From: an uncultured bacterium
GTDB taxonomy: Bacteria > Vulcanimicrobiota > CADAWZ01
Length of the DNA: 34,770 nucleotides
Direction: 5' to 3'
NCBI GenBank assembly: GCA_949288455.1
Contig: CASEKF010000009.1
Coordinates: forward strand, 1-34,770
The notes beneath the pieces were generated by a model that saw only the letters and a list, made by a program, of their open reading frames with translations, made no database searches and was not told the DNA's origin. Position 1 is the stretch's first letter. Every line of letters begins with the position of its first letter. Shown in pieces: positions 1 through 7,433 of this stretch. The translations under genes were made by a program, and so were the position numbers.

Positions 1-80
1 TTTTCTAGTAATTAGCGAAGAGAATAAAAAACCTCCCGAATTCGGGAGGTTTTTTATTCTCTTCGCTAATTACTAGAAAA
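1..80. repeat. Perfect 80-bp palindrome at the window edge
   Basis: Bases 1-40 are the exact reverse complement of bases 41-80, with no mismatch and no spacer. The centre is a normal-looking terminator, but the symmetry continues through about 25 further bases on each side that have no reason to be symmetric. The symmetry runs exactly to base 1, so it may continue past the edge. This could be a real large inverted repeat downstream of the pilin gene, or a fold-back assembly artefact seeded by the terminator hairpin at a contig end. I think the artefact is at least as likely. Confidence 0.95.
26..55. terminator. Bidirectional Rho-independent terminator downstream of the prepilin gene
   Basis: A GC-rich stem (CCTCCCGAA at 32-40 against TTCGGGAGG at 41-49) is flanked by six A on the left and six T on the right, so it would work in both directions. 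It lies about 110 bases past the stop codon of the leftward prepilin gene and is the natural end of that transcript. It forms the core of the larger 80-bp palindrome. Confidence 0.8.
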
Positions 81-93
81 ATCGCATTACTTA

Positions 94-256
94 ATTAGCC
101 AGGTCTTGAGAAGGCGCCGTAATTGTCAATCCTCCGTAAAATTATCCTGTTTTGCAGCTGTTCTAGTTGGCATTAGACAGATCCTCCTTAGGCTCCGTAA
201 TTGTCAAATCCTCCGTAAAATTAGTCTCTTCATCAGATGTTCTAGGAGCCATAAGA
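94..256 (-). repeat. Degenerate tandem duplication of the prepilin 3' end (two copies, about 78 bp offset)
   Basis: Positions 172-256 (coding for the acidic C-terminus of the pilin) and 94-177 (after its stop codon) align at an offset of 78-79 bases. The shared core is CCGTAATTGTCAA followed by TCCTCCGTAAAATTA. Read leftwards, the copy after the stop still resembles the pilin tail: its first half reads MPTRTAAKQDNFTED against MAPRTSDEETNFTED. A one-base deletion then shifts the frame, and the rest reads LTITAPSQDLAN against LTITEPKEDLSNAN. The second copy is now non-coding. Confidence 0.85.
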
Positions 257-672
257 CCTACCTGAGAATCAAAACGAGGCCAACCAACCTTAGTAATACC
301 AGCTTGTCTATGATCGCCAGTAGCACACTGAATTATATAATAATCAGGATTATTTGTAGCATCGTATTTATAAGCAACATTATCTTGTGTCGGACATGTT
401 GGGAAACGCTTCAAATAAGCACTTCCTCCAGATCCTTCAGCGCCTGTATCAGTAAAATTATTACCATTTATAGGATATCTGCCGTTATGATCAGCGGCAT
501 ACATTTCAGCGGCAGTTCCAATATTCTTTAAATTGGAAGAACACGCTGTAAGCTGACCCTGAGCGCGGGCTTTAACAAAGTTAGGAACGAGAATGGCCGC
601 CAAAATAGCGATAATCGCGATAACAATCATGAGCTCGATAAGGGTAAAACCTTTTCTTCCGAGTTTCTTCAT
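163..672 (-). CDS. Type IV prepilin / type II pseudopilin-like protein
   Basis: Major-pilin-like or pseudopilin-like structural subunit of a type IV pilus/type II secretion family machine. The class III leader is short (MKKLGRKG), with expected cleavage between Gly8 and Phe9, Glu at +5 and a hydrophobic helix from about 9 to 31. Then comes the common N-domain pattern with CSSNLKNIGTA and MYAADHNGRYP at about 44-67. Cysteines at 44, 93 and 116 may form a disulphide. The 25-residue acidic tail (about 145-169) corresponds to a duplicated DNA segment. The start is set by AGGAGA nine bases upstream. It lies 105 bases after pilC and has its own strong promoter, as expected for a highly expressed subunit. 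No prepilin peptidase is present in the window. It could be a minor pseudopilin rather than the main pilin. Confidence 0.9.
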   Translation of the reverse strand: MKKLGRKGFTLIELMIVIAIIAILAAILVPNFVKARAQGQLTACSSNLKNIGTAAEMYAADHNGRYPINGNNFTDTGAEGSGGSAYLKRFPTCPTQDNVAYKYDATNNPDYYIIQCATGDHRQAGITKVGWPRFDSQVGLMAPRTSDEETNFTEDLTITEPKEDLSNAN

Positions 673-716
673 TGATTCTTATCTCCTTTCGTAAAAATTT
701 TAAAATAATAATTTCA

Positions 717-732
717 TCGATTTTTCAATCGA
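717..732 (-). other. Stem-loop at the 5' end of the prepilin transcript
   Basis: TCGATT at 717-722 and AATCGA at 727-732 form a 6-bp stem with a 4-base loop. The predicted transcription start of the prepilin promoter is near 734, so the hairpin would begin within a few bases of the mRNA 5' end. 5' hairpins at that place are known to stabilise abundant bacterial mRNAs; applying that here is inference. It could also be a DNA operator site. Confidence 0.45.
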
Positions 733-740
733 CATTATGA

Positions 741-769
741 ATTATAGCACATAAAAATACTAAAATCAA
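741..769 (-). promoter_or_regulatory. Sigma-70 promoter for the prepilin gene
   Basis: On the minus strand, TTGATT (764-769) and a perfect TATAAT (741-746) are separated by exactly 17 bases. The TGC just before the -10 also gives an extended -10 element. The predicted start near 734 leaves a leader of about 60 bases before the prepilin start. It is one of the two best promoters in the window. Confidence 0.7.
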
Positions 770-777
770 GCTTATTT

Positions 778-1995
778 TTACATTTGACCGACGAGCTGAT
801 ACAGAGGCAAAAAGACGGATACCACGATAAAGCCGACTATTCCGCCCATGCCGACTATCATTATAGGCTCAAGCATGGAAGTAAGAGAAGAAAGCATATA
901 ATCTACTTCCGTATCATAGAAATCGGCGATTTTGCCTAGCATGGCGTCCAAATTACCGGTTTCCTCTCCGACCGCGACCATCTGAGTGACCATGGGCGGA
1001 AACATTCCGCTGGCTCCAAGAGGCGCGGCGATGCTTTCGCCTTCCCTAATGCTGTCTCTGACTTTAGCGACGGTATCGGCTATAACCTCGTTGCCGGAAG
1101 CCTTGCCGACTATTTCAAGAGACTGCATAATAGGCACGCCTGAGCTTAAAAGAGTGCCGAGAGTTCTGCAGAACCTGGAAATAGCGACTTTTTTATTGAG
1201 AAGCCCAAATATCGGAACATTGAGCTTCAAGCTGTCGTACTGACGTCTTCCGGTAGGCATCTGAACATATCTGTTAAGCAAAAATGAAAGAACCAGGAAT
1301 AAGATTATAATGGTAATTATAACGCCGACGTTCTGACAGGCTTTGGTTATGCTCATAAGAATTTGAGTTGGCAAAGGCAACGTAAGAGACATTCCCTCAA
1401 ACAAAGTGACGAAAGTGGGAAGAATATAAGTGACAAGGAAAACAACGATACAGATAGCCATGATCAAAATTACGACGGGATAAGTAAGAGCGGCTTTAAC
1501 TTTCTTTTTCAGGCTGTAATCTTTTTCCATAAAGCCGGCCAGACGATCTAAAACCTCGTCTAACACTCCTCCCATTTCTCCCGCTTTGACCATGCTTATG
1601 TATAAAGGAGAAAAAACCGTCTGATGTTTAGCCAAAGCGTTAGAAAGAGTAGAGCCTCCTTCTACGTCTTGCCTCACCTGAATGAGAACCTGCTGCAGCC
1701 TTCTGTCTTCAGTCTGTTCTCCCAAAATATCAAGACAGCGAACCATGGCTAAACCGGCGTTGATCATAGTAGAGAACTGACGGCTAAAAACGGTTAACGC
1801 CTGTTCGTCCACCTTGTTGAAAATAGAAAGAGCCCCTCCTTTAGATTTGGCTACGTCTTTCTTTTCAGTAATGTTAATAACGATGTAACGGTTGTCCTGA
1901 AGTTTCTGGGTAGCCACCTTTAGATTTGGAGCCTCAATTCTGTCTCTCTTCAAATTACCGTTAGCGTCTTTTGCTTCATATACAAAAATTGGCAT
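778..1995 (-). CDS. pilC: Type IV pilus inner-membrane platform protein PilC (GspF family)
   Basis: Polytopic platform protein that couples the PilB/PilT motors to pilin addition and removal. It has 405 residues, normal for the family. The N-terminal segment MPIFVYEAKDANG is typical, followed by two GspF domains: about residues 66-190, with FSRQFSTMINAGLAM, and about 270-395, with FCRTLGTLLSSGVPI. Hydrophobic segments lie near 170-230 and at the C-terminus, which ends GFIVVSVFLPLYQLV. The start is the ATG after GGAGG with 8-base spacing. A longer reading of 419 residues beginning MRGRLNYW has no ribosome site and is rejected. It follows pilB and pilT in the same direction. Confidence 0.95.
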   Translation of the reverse strand: MPIFVYEAKDANGNLKRDRIEAPNLKVATQKLQDNRYIVINITEKKDVAKSKGGALSIFNKVDEQALTVFSRQFSTMINAGLAMVRCLDILGEQTEDRRLQQVLIQVRQDVEGGSTLSNALAKHQTVFSPLYISMVKAGEMGGVLDEVLDRLAGFMEKDYSLKKKVKAALTYPVVILIMAICIVVFLVTYILPTFVTLFEGMSLTLPLPTQILMSITKACQNVGVIITIIILFLVLSFLLNRYVQMPTGRRQYDSLKLNVPIFGLLNKKVAISRFCRTLGTLLSSGVPIMQSLEIVGKASGNEVIADTVAKVRDSIREGESIAAPLGASGMFPPMVTQMVAVGEETGNLDAMLGKIADFYDTEVDYMLSSLTSMLEPIMIVGMGGIVGFIVVSVFLPLYQLVGQM

Positions 1996-2054
1996 ACCTA
2001 AAACCTCCGTTAGCCAATAATTTAACCGGCCACGCACACCGGACCGAAAGATAA

Positions 2055-2079
2055 TAGAGCGGCTAAAAAAACCGCTCTA
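2055..2079 (-). other. Stem-loop with U-rich loop upstream of pilC
   Basis: TAGAGCGG and CCGCTCTA form a perfect 8-bp stem around a 9-base loop. Read leftwards the loop contains seven T. It sits between the 26-residue peptide gene and pilC, about 60 bases before the pilC start. It is not a standard terminator, because the T-run is in the loop rather than after the stem. An RNA processing, stability or attenuation element is possible. Confidence 0.5.
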
Positions 2080-2148
2080 ATGAAGCTGCCGGAATAAATT
2101 GATCAGGCAAAACACTCCGGCGGCTTTCAAAAGAACAGTCGCAGTCTT

Positions 2149-2229
2149 TTATATTTTTGTCAGCTGGGCAACTACTAGAATTCCAAACGGAACAAGCCAC
2201 CACCACATAGATCCAACGAGTTCTACCAT
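2149..2229 (-). CDS. 26-residue single-pass membrane peptide between pilT and pilC
   Basis: I do not recognise this peptide. It reads MVELVGSMWWWLVPFGILVV then AQLTKI: a short N-terminus, a Trp-rich run (WWW at 9-11), a helix long enough for one membrane pass, and a Lys near the end. GGAGGTG lies seven bases before the ATG, one of the best ribosome sites in the window, which is the main reason to call it. A longer reading in another frame over the same stretch (2063-2245) starts inside or next to that ribosome site and has no membrane or other pattern. Its place inside the pilus locus suggests a pilus-motor or platform accessory peptide, but nothing in the sequence proves that. Confidence 0.6.
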   Translation of the reverse strand: MVELVGSMWWWLVPFGILVVAQLTKI

Positions 2230-2338
2230 AGAAGCGCACCTCCATTCTGTATTATGATTAAGACATATGAATTAAAAGTTTATTTACCCGTTTTGAGTAA
2301 AAACCCTAAAGGATTTATCCGTTAAACTTCGCCTTTGC

Positions 2339-3460
2339 TCAGCGTTTTTTGACTCCGCCTCTTGAAACGGCTCCGGAACTTATAGCGTTATCGATCATAC
2401 GGCGCAAATCTTCCGGATGAGACGTACGAGCAATAGCTTCTTCGTCGGTTATCTGTTTAGACGTAAATAAATCCAACAGAGACTGCTCCATAGTTTTCAT
2501 ACCGTATTTTGAACCCGTTTGAATCGTGTTGTATATCTGATGCGTCTTGCCTTCCCTAATAAGAGACTTAACGGCCGGAGTCGCAAGCATTATCTCGACC
2601 GCCGGAACTCTGCCTATGCCGCTTGCATGAGGCACAAGCTGCTGACAAAAAACGGCCTCTAAAACTCCGGCAAGCTGAACTCTGGCCTGTTGCTGCTGGT
2701 AAGGAGGAAATACGTCGACGATTCTGTCGACCGTCTGGGGAGCGTCGGAAGTATGGAGAGTCGCAAAGACAAGATGCCCGGTCTCGGCGGCCACAAGAGC
2801 TCCGCTGATGGTTTCAACGTCTCTCATCTCGCCTACCAAAATAACGTCCGGATCCTCTCTTAAAGTGCCTTTAAGAGCGTTGCTCCAACTTTGCGTATCC
2901 TGCCATAATTCTCTCTGATTAATCATAGCTTTTTTATGAGGATGCACATATTCGATAGGATCCTCTATTGTAATTATATGTACGCACCTTTCGCTGTTTA
3001 TAAGATCCAACATGCAAGCTATGGTGGTAGATTTTCCCGCTCCGGTAGCGCCGGTAACCAAAATCAAACCGTTAGGCTTAGTCACTACGCTTTCCACGAT
3101 TTCCGGAAGGTTAAGCTCGTCTCTGGTAGGAACGTTGCTTGAAATAGCTCTTAGAGAAGCGCCTACGAAACCGCGCTGCCGGAACACGTTGACCCTAAAA
3201 CGTCCAAAACCTCTCACTCCATGAGAACAGTCCAGCTCCCAGGTTTTTTCAAATTTTTCTTTCTGTTTATCATTTAGAATACTGTAAACTAAACGCTTAG
3301 TATCGTCAGGCATCAAACGCGGGAATTCCGTATGAATTAATTTGCCCGACAATCTCAAAACAGGAGGAAGACCGACCGTAAGATGAAGATCCGAAGCTTT
3401 TCTCTCAACCGTAATTCTAAGAAGCTCCTCCATTGTGACTTTTAATGTTGATTCAGCCAT
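2339..3460 (-). CDS. pilT: Type IV pilus retraction ATPase PilT
   Basis: Hexameric cytoplasmic ATPase that powers pilus retraction. 373 residues. The N-terminal PAS-like half starts with the family pattern ASDLHLTVGLPP (22-33). Walker A is GATGAGKS (137-144). The Asp-box region is IITIEDPIEYVH, Walker B is VILVGEMRD with Glu211, and the His-box region is ATLHTSDA (233-240). The C-terminal SLIREGKTHQI (299-309) matches the AIRNLIRE-type motif needed for retraction. The start is supported by AGAGGAA seven bases upstream. It lies 142 bases after pilB. A weak hairpin (2301-2316) just past its stop could reduce readthrough toward pilC. Confidence 0.95.
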   Translation of the reverse strand: MAESTLKVTMEELLRITVERKASDLHLTVGLPPVLRLSGKLIHTEFPRLMPDDTKRLVYSILNDKQKEKFEKTWELDCSHGVRGFGRFRVNVFRQRGFVGASLRAISSNVPTRDELNLPEIVESVVTKPNGLILVTGATGAGKSTTIACMLDLINSERCVHIITIEDPIEYVHPHKKAMINQRELWQDTQSWSNALKGTLREDPDVILVGEMRDVETISGALVAAETGHLVFATLHTSDAPQTVDRIVDVFPPYQQQQARVQLAGVLEAVFCQQLVPHASGIGRVPAVEIMLATPAVKSLIREGKTHQIYNTIQTGSKYGMKTMEQSLLDLFTSKQITDEEAIARTSHPEDLRRMIDNAISSGAVSRGGVKKR

Positions 3461-3602
3461 TATAAAATTCCTCTCTTTATATGTTTAGAACATGAGTTAG
3501 ACGAATTTGGACTATATACGAAAGCCGGACCGCCAATCTGAAGCGAAAAAGCACAACTCGCATACGGCCGGTTTAATAATCAAAATCGCAATATGCCCGC
3601 CG

Positions 3603-5333
3603 CTAAATTTCCTGACCTTCGATAAATACGACTCTAAGACATTCTTCTATGGTGGTAATACCGTCAAGCACTTTTCTTAAGCCGTCGTCAGGCATGGTTT
3701 TCATTCCTTCCTCAATAGCGCACTGGCGGATTTCCGCAGTCGAACATCTCTGAAGAATCAAAGAGCGTATTCTGTCCGAAACGGTAAGAAGTTCATGAAT
3801 TCCGGTTCTGCCTTTATATCCTGACATTTTGCAATTATCGCAGCCGCGCCCTTTATAGAAAGTAATTTCCGAATCGGTATAAGCCGCTAAACCGAATTTT
3901 CTGACCGATTCCATCGGAGGAATATACGCTTCCTTGCAGCTTGGACATATACATCTGGCAAGTCGCTGAGCAAGCACGCATATAACGGACGAGGAGCACA
4001 AGAAAGGCTCTATACCCATTTCAGTAAGACGAGTTATAGCTCCAGGAGCGTCGTTAGTATGCAGCGTAGACAATACGAGGTGTCCCGTAAGAGCCGCCTC
4101 TACCGCGATTTGAGCAGTCTCTCCGTCGCGGATCTCTCCGACCATTATAATATCGGGGTCCTGACGCAGAAAGCTTCTGAGAGCCGCAGCGAAAGTAAGA
4201 CCTGCCTTAACATTCTGCTGAACCTGGTTTATTCCCTGAATCTGGTATTCTACCGGGTCTTCGACAGTCATAATATTAACGCCCTCTTTATTAAGCCTGT
4301 TCAAGATAGAATAAAGGCTGGTAGATTTTCCGCTTCCCGTAGGACCGGTAACGAGAACCATACCGTAAGGCTTATCGACCATATTTTCAAGCTGAGTTTG
4401 AATTTCAGGATAGAATCCCAATTTCCCAAGACCGATCATGACCGAGCCTCTGTCAAGAATTCTCATAACCACTTTTTCGCCATGTACGCATGGAATCGTA
4501 GATACGCGAAGGTCATATTCTTTGCCGTCATGCTTTAAATGAATTTTTCCGTCCTGAGGAACTCTACGCTCGGCAATGTCAAGGTTAGACATAATCTTAA
4601 TACGCGAAACCATAGGAGCCTGAATATGTTTTGGAGGCTGCATAACTTCATGAAGAACTCCGTCGACCCTATATCTGACGCGAACTGATTTTGCGTCCGG
4701 CTCTATATGTATATCGGAAGATTTATCGTTTATAGCCTGAGAAATAATAAGATTGACAACGCGCACGATAGGAGCCTCGTCGACAAGCTGCTTAAGTTCG
4801 TCGAGAGAAACTTCCTCGTCTCTGGCGTCGTCAACCTCCATATCGCCGAAATCAGCCGCGCTTATATCTTTTACCGTTTCTTCCACTTCGGCAAGATCAG
4901 TGGATCCGAACTGCCTGGCGATAGCTTTGGCTATAGACTCTTCCGTAGCTATAAGCGGCTCCACGTCGAATCCCGTGATAAGCCGTATATCGTCTAAGGC
5001 CAAAACGTCCTGAGGATCTACCATGGCAAGCTTAATCTTGTTATCAGACATGCCCACGGGGATAACGTTATATCTCTTAGCCAGATGTTCGGGAACGGAT
5101 CGGGCAAGCTCGACGTCGATCTCCGTTTCGTCGAGATCGATAAAAGGCACGTTAATTTGCATTCCTATTATTTCAGTAATATCCTTATTTGAAACGAACC
5201 CCATATTAACTAAAATCTTTTGAACAGTCTCGCCTGCTTTTGCGGCTTGATCTACGGCTCTCTGAAGCTGACGCTCAGTCACGAAACCGTTTTCTACAAG
5301 AAGCTCCCCTAATTCTTTTCTGCGAAAACTCAT
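3603..5333 (-). CDS. pilB: Type IV pilus assembly ATPase PilB (GspE family)
   Basis: Extension motor of the pilus. 576 residues. The N-terminal GspE/MshEN-type domain (about 1-145) is followed by an acidic linker (150-185). The ATPase core has SSDIHIEP (205-212), Walker A GPTGSGKST (330-338), the Asp box MTVEDPVEYQI, Walker B DIIMVGEIRD (394-403), and the His box STLHTNDAP. A zinc-binding tetracysteine is present (C463/C466 and C498/C501). MshEN domains in this family often bind cyclic di-GMP, so second-messenger control is possible, but I did not verify the binding motif. First gene of the leftward pilus locus; its ribosome site (GGTGA) is weak. Confidence 0.95.
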   Translation of the reverse strand: MSFRRKELGELLVENGFVTERQLQRAVDQAAKAGETVQKILVNMGFVSNKDITEIIGMQINVPFIDLDETEIDVELARSVPEHLAKRYNVIPVGMSDNKIKLAMVDPQDVLALDDIRLITGFDVEPLIATEESIAKAIARQFGSTDLAEVEETVKDISAADFGDMEVDDARDEEVSLDELKQLVDEAPIVRVVNLIISQAINDKSSDIHIEPDAKSVRVRYRVDGVLHEVMQPPKHIQAPMVSRIKIMSNLDIAERRVPQDGKIHLKHDGKEYDLRVSTIPCVHGEKVVMRILDRGSVMIGLGKLGFYPEIQTQLENMVDKPYGMVLVTGPTGSGKSTSLYSILNRLNKEGVNIMTVEDPVEYQIQGINQVQQNVKAGLTFAAALRSFLRQDPDIIMVGEIRDGETAQIAVEAALTGHLVLSTLHTNDAPGAITRLTEMGIEPFLCSSSVICVLAQRLARCICPSCKEAYIPPMESVRKFGLAAYTDSEITFYKGRGCDNCKMSGYKGRTGIHELLTVSDRIRSLILQRCSTAEIRQCAIEEGMKTMPDDGLRKVLDGITTIEECLRVVFIEGQEI

Positions 5334-5700
5334 ACTTTCACCAACTTAATAATTTATTTTTCATAAGCGCGTCAGGCGACGGCTCGACGTACCTTAAACA
5401 AACGGCTTTAAACTCGACAAAGATTGAAAATCGGAATAAAGACGCTTAAAGACGTCAATCTCCCGGAACTTCAAACCGCTCGATTATAAGAGAACAAAAA
5501 ACCAACAAGTCGGCAAGAATAAAATTTTATTTTGCCATATAAAAAACTATAACTCAAAGACATGGAAACGCGTATGATAAGCATTCTATAAATATTTATT
5601 TTTTTCCTTCGTCCGATAAATTTGTTTTAACGCAAGAAAGCGAGCTATAATAAAGACGTCATAACTATCTTTAAACGGCGCGAAGGCGATCGAGGTCTTC
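5334..5700 (-). promoter_or_regulatory. Non-coding region upstream of pilB with candidate promoter and palindrome
   Basis: There is no gene in these 367 bases. On the minus strand a TATAAT (5483-5488) lies 17 bases from a weak -35, GACTTG (5506-5511). Directly upstream of that -35 is an inverted repeat, GGCAA at 5512-5516 and TTGCC at 5532-5536, around the 14-bp perfect palindrome AATAAAATTTTATT (5518-5531). This resembles an operator next to the pilB promoter. A perfect TATAAT also occurs on the plus strand (5646-5651) with TTGTTT 18 bases upstream, but it would read only antisense to yqeG. Confidence 0.4.
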
Positions 5701-6282
5701 TTAATCGCTCTGCAAATCTAATTTAGGACGCTTTGACAGACGACACTCCGACGTTTCGCTAAGCTTTTGTAGAAGGCCTTGCTTCCTGAAGCCGGAAAGC
5801 AAAATTTTTTCAGCCGTTCTCTGAAGTATAGTGGCGTAAAATTCACGTTTGTCCAAAGGGGGAACTAAAATAGTAAGAAAACCCATCCTATTGCCTCCGA
5901 AAACGTCCGTAAAAACTTGATCTCCCACAACAACTACTTTATCGTTAGTTACGTTTAAAATTTTCACGGCGTCGCAAAACGCCTTTCTGCGAGGCTTTAT
6001 AGCCTTAAAAACAAAAGGTATTCCAAGCATATCGCTAAAAAAGCGCACTCGGCCTCTAAGCAGACAATTTGATACGATACAAAGCTTAAATTCTAATTTT
6101 TGAGCGTTCTTTATCCAACGTTTGACAGATTCGCTCATATTTTTAGATCTCCAGCCGACAAGAGTATTGTCTAAATCTAAAATAATAGCTTTAAACCCTA
6201 AAGCCTTAAGGCGCTCTAAATGAATATCCTCGACCTTCTCCATAAAAAAGTCGGGCAAAAACATCTTCAAATCAAGAAACAT
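5701..6282 (-). CDS. yqeG: YqeG-family HAD phosphatase (phosphatidylglycerophosphatase-like)
   Basis: HAD superfamily IIIA hydrolase. Motif I is ILDLDNTLVGW (about 34-44), motif II is the serine in VSNCL, and there is a downstream Lys in KPRRKAF and motif IV VVVGDQVFTDVFGGN. The family includes yeast Gep4, which dephosphorylates phosphatidylglycerophosphate. A lipid phosphatase role is plausible but not proven for YqeG proteins. 193 residues; about 25 charged C-terminal residues extend past the usual end. It starts two bases after udk and is the last gene of the recO-ruvX-udk-yqeG operon. I see no convincing terminator after it. Confidence 0.85.
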   Translation of the reverse strand: MFLDLKMFLPDFFMEKVEDIHLERLKALGFKAIILDLDNTLVGWRSKNMSESVKRWIKNAQKLEFKLCIVSNCLLRGRVRFFSDMLGIPFVFKAIKPRRKAFCDAVKILNVTNDKVVVVGDQVFTDVFGGNRMGFLTILVPPLDKREFYATILQRTAEKILLSGFRKQGLLQKLSETSECRLSKRPKLDLQSD

Positions 6283-6284
6283 TT

Positions 6285-6905
6285 CTATATCCCCATAAGC
6301 AAAGAACGAATTTTAGTAGTGATCAAATCTATTGCCACTTCATTCTGTCCACCCTCGGGAACAATTACGTCGGCATATCTCTTGGAAGGCTCTACAAACT
6401 GCATATGCATAGGCCGCACCACGTTCATATATTGATCTATAACGCTCTCGACGGAACGGCCTCGTTCCATGATATCCCTTTTTAAACGCCGTATAAATCT
6501 CTCGTCGGCATGCGTATCGACAAAAATTTTTATATCCAGCAAATCCCTTAACTCAGCGTCTTCCAATACGAGAATTCCCTCGACGATTATTATCTCACCC
6601 GGCTCAATATGTATGGAATCTTTCTGTCGGGTATAAGTTATATAGGAATAAACCGGAAGTTCGACAGGCTGACCGGCAGAAAGTCTTCTGATATGTTCCT
6701 TTAGCAGCTCGTTGTCAAAAGCGAAAGGATGATCGTAATTAACCAGCCTGCGCTCTTGAATGGGAAGATGTCCCTGATCTTTATAATATGCGTCTTGAGG
6801 AAGCATAATAACTTTATCGTTGGGAAAAGAGCCGATGATTTTTTTGACGACCGTAGTTTTTCCTGAGCCTGTGCCGCCTGCTATTCCTATAACGGTATTT
6901 TTCAA
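6285..6905 (-). CDS. udk: Uridine kinase
   Basis: Phosphorylates uridine and cytidine for pyrimidine salvage. 206 residues from the chosen TTG start, which reads [20 protein letters not shown]. An AGGAGGT lies about five bases before the TTG. An in-frame upstream start would add 16 residues ([16 protein letters not shown]) that cover the ribosome site and do not belong to the family. P-loop GGTGSGKTT is near 10-18. Further family signatures are [28 protein letters not shown] and [16 protein letters not shown]. It lies 88 bases after ruvX and two bases before yqeG. Confidence 0.92.
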   Translation of the reverse strand: MKNTVIGIAGGTGSGKTTVVKKIIGSFPNDKVIMLPQDAYYKDQGHLPIQERRLVNYDHPFAFDNELLKEHIRRLSAGQPVELPVYSYITYTRQKDSIHIEPGEIIIVEGILVLEDAELRDLLDIKIFVDTHADERFIRRLKRDIMERGRSVESVIDQYMNVVRPMHMQFVEPSKRYADVIVPEGGQNEVAIDLITTKIRSLLMGI

Positions 6906-6993
6906 ACCTACCTCCTGAAAAGTCTGTCGCCGGACTAACATAATGTTCTGCAAAATCCATAATTAATCCTACAAATTTACAAATAAGTCGCCG

Positions 6994-7416
6994 CTAAACG
7001 CCGGATTGAGAATCAAGATAACTTCTTAAAATAATCGCCGCGGCTATCTGATCGTTGACGTTTTTCCTCTTAGTTCTGGACATGCCCGCGTCTATCAACA
7101 GCCTCTCAGCCTCTTTTGTCGAAAGTCTTTCGTCGACTTCCTTGACCGAAACGTTAAACGAAGAAGCTATCTCCGCGCCTATTTCCCTACATCTCAAAGC
7201 CCACTCGTTCAAAGAACCGTCCATTATTTTTGGTATCCCAATAACGACTTCGGAAGCTTCATATTCCCGTATTAATCCGCCGATTTTTTCTAACGCTTTT
7301 TTGGTGTTGGAAGCGTCTATAAAACCTAAAGGATTGGAAGAAATCCTTAATGCGTCGCTAACTGCGACTCCAATTTTCTTTCTTCCGATATCTAAAGCTA
7401 AAACGCGTCCTTTCAT
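6994..7416 (-). CDS. ruvX: Holliday junction resolvase-like protein RuvX (YqgF)
   Basis: RNase H-fold nuclease family implicated in 16S pre-rRNA 5' end maturation and, in some bacteria, Holliday junction resolution. 140 residues from the ATG after GAGAGG (MKGRVLALDIGRKKIGVAVS). Acidic catalytic candidates are Asp9 in LALDIG, the Glu in VVIGIP...EVDERLST and the Asp in VNDQIAAAIIL. A nine-residue longer reading starts before the ribosome site and is not favoured. It begins 17 bases after recO, consistent with a single transcript. Confidence 0.92.
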   Translation of the reverse strand: MKGRVLALDIGRKKIGVAVSDALRISSNPLGFIDASNTKKALEKIGGLIREYEASEVVIGIPKIMDGSLNEWALRCREIGAEIASSFNVSVKEVDERLSTKEAERLLIDAGMSRTKRKNVNDQIAAAIILRSYLDSQSGV

Positions 7417-7433
7417 AAATATAACCTCTCGAT

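Noticed and set aside
94-256. CRISPR-like or short tandem array near the left edge
   Set aside because: Only two copies, diverged, about 78 bp apart with no spacer; the pilin reading frame explains them as a 3'-end duplication.
2063-2245. 60-residue reading frame (MEVRFYGRTRW...) between pilT and pilC
   Set aside because: It starts within the ribosome site of the 26-residue peptide gene, runs through the hairpin at 2055-2079, and has no membrane or domain pattern. The shorter frame is better supported.
4059-4538. 159-codon open frame on the plus strand opposite pilB
   Set aside because: It is antisense to the conserved PilB ATPase core, has no ribosome site, and the product shows no domain.
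5622-5651. Plus-strand promoter (TTGTTT-18-TATAAT) upstream of yqeG's 3' end
   Set aside because: It would transcribe only the antisense of yqeG; no plus-strand gene or RNA is recognisable. Such hexamers are frequent in A/T-rich gaps.
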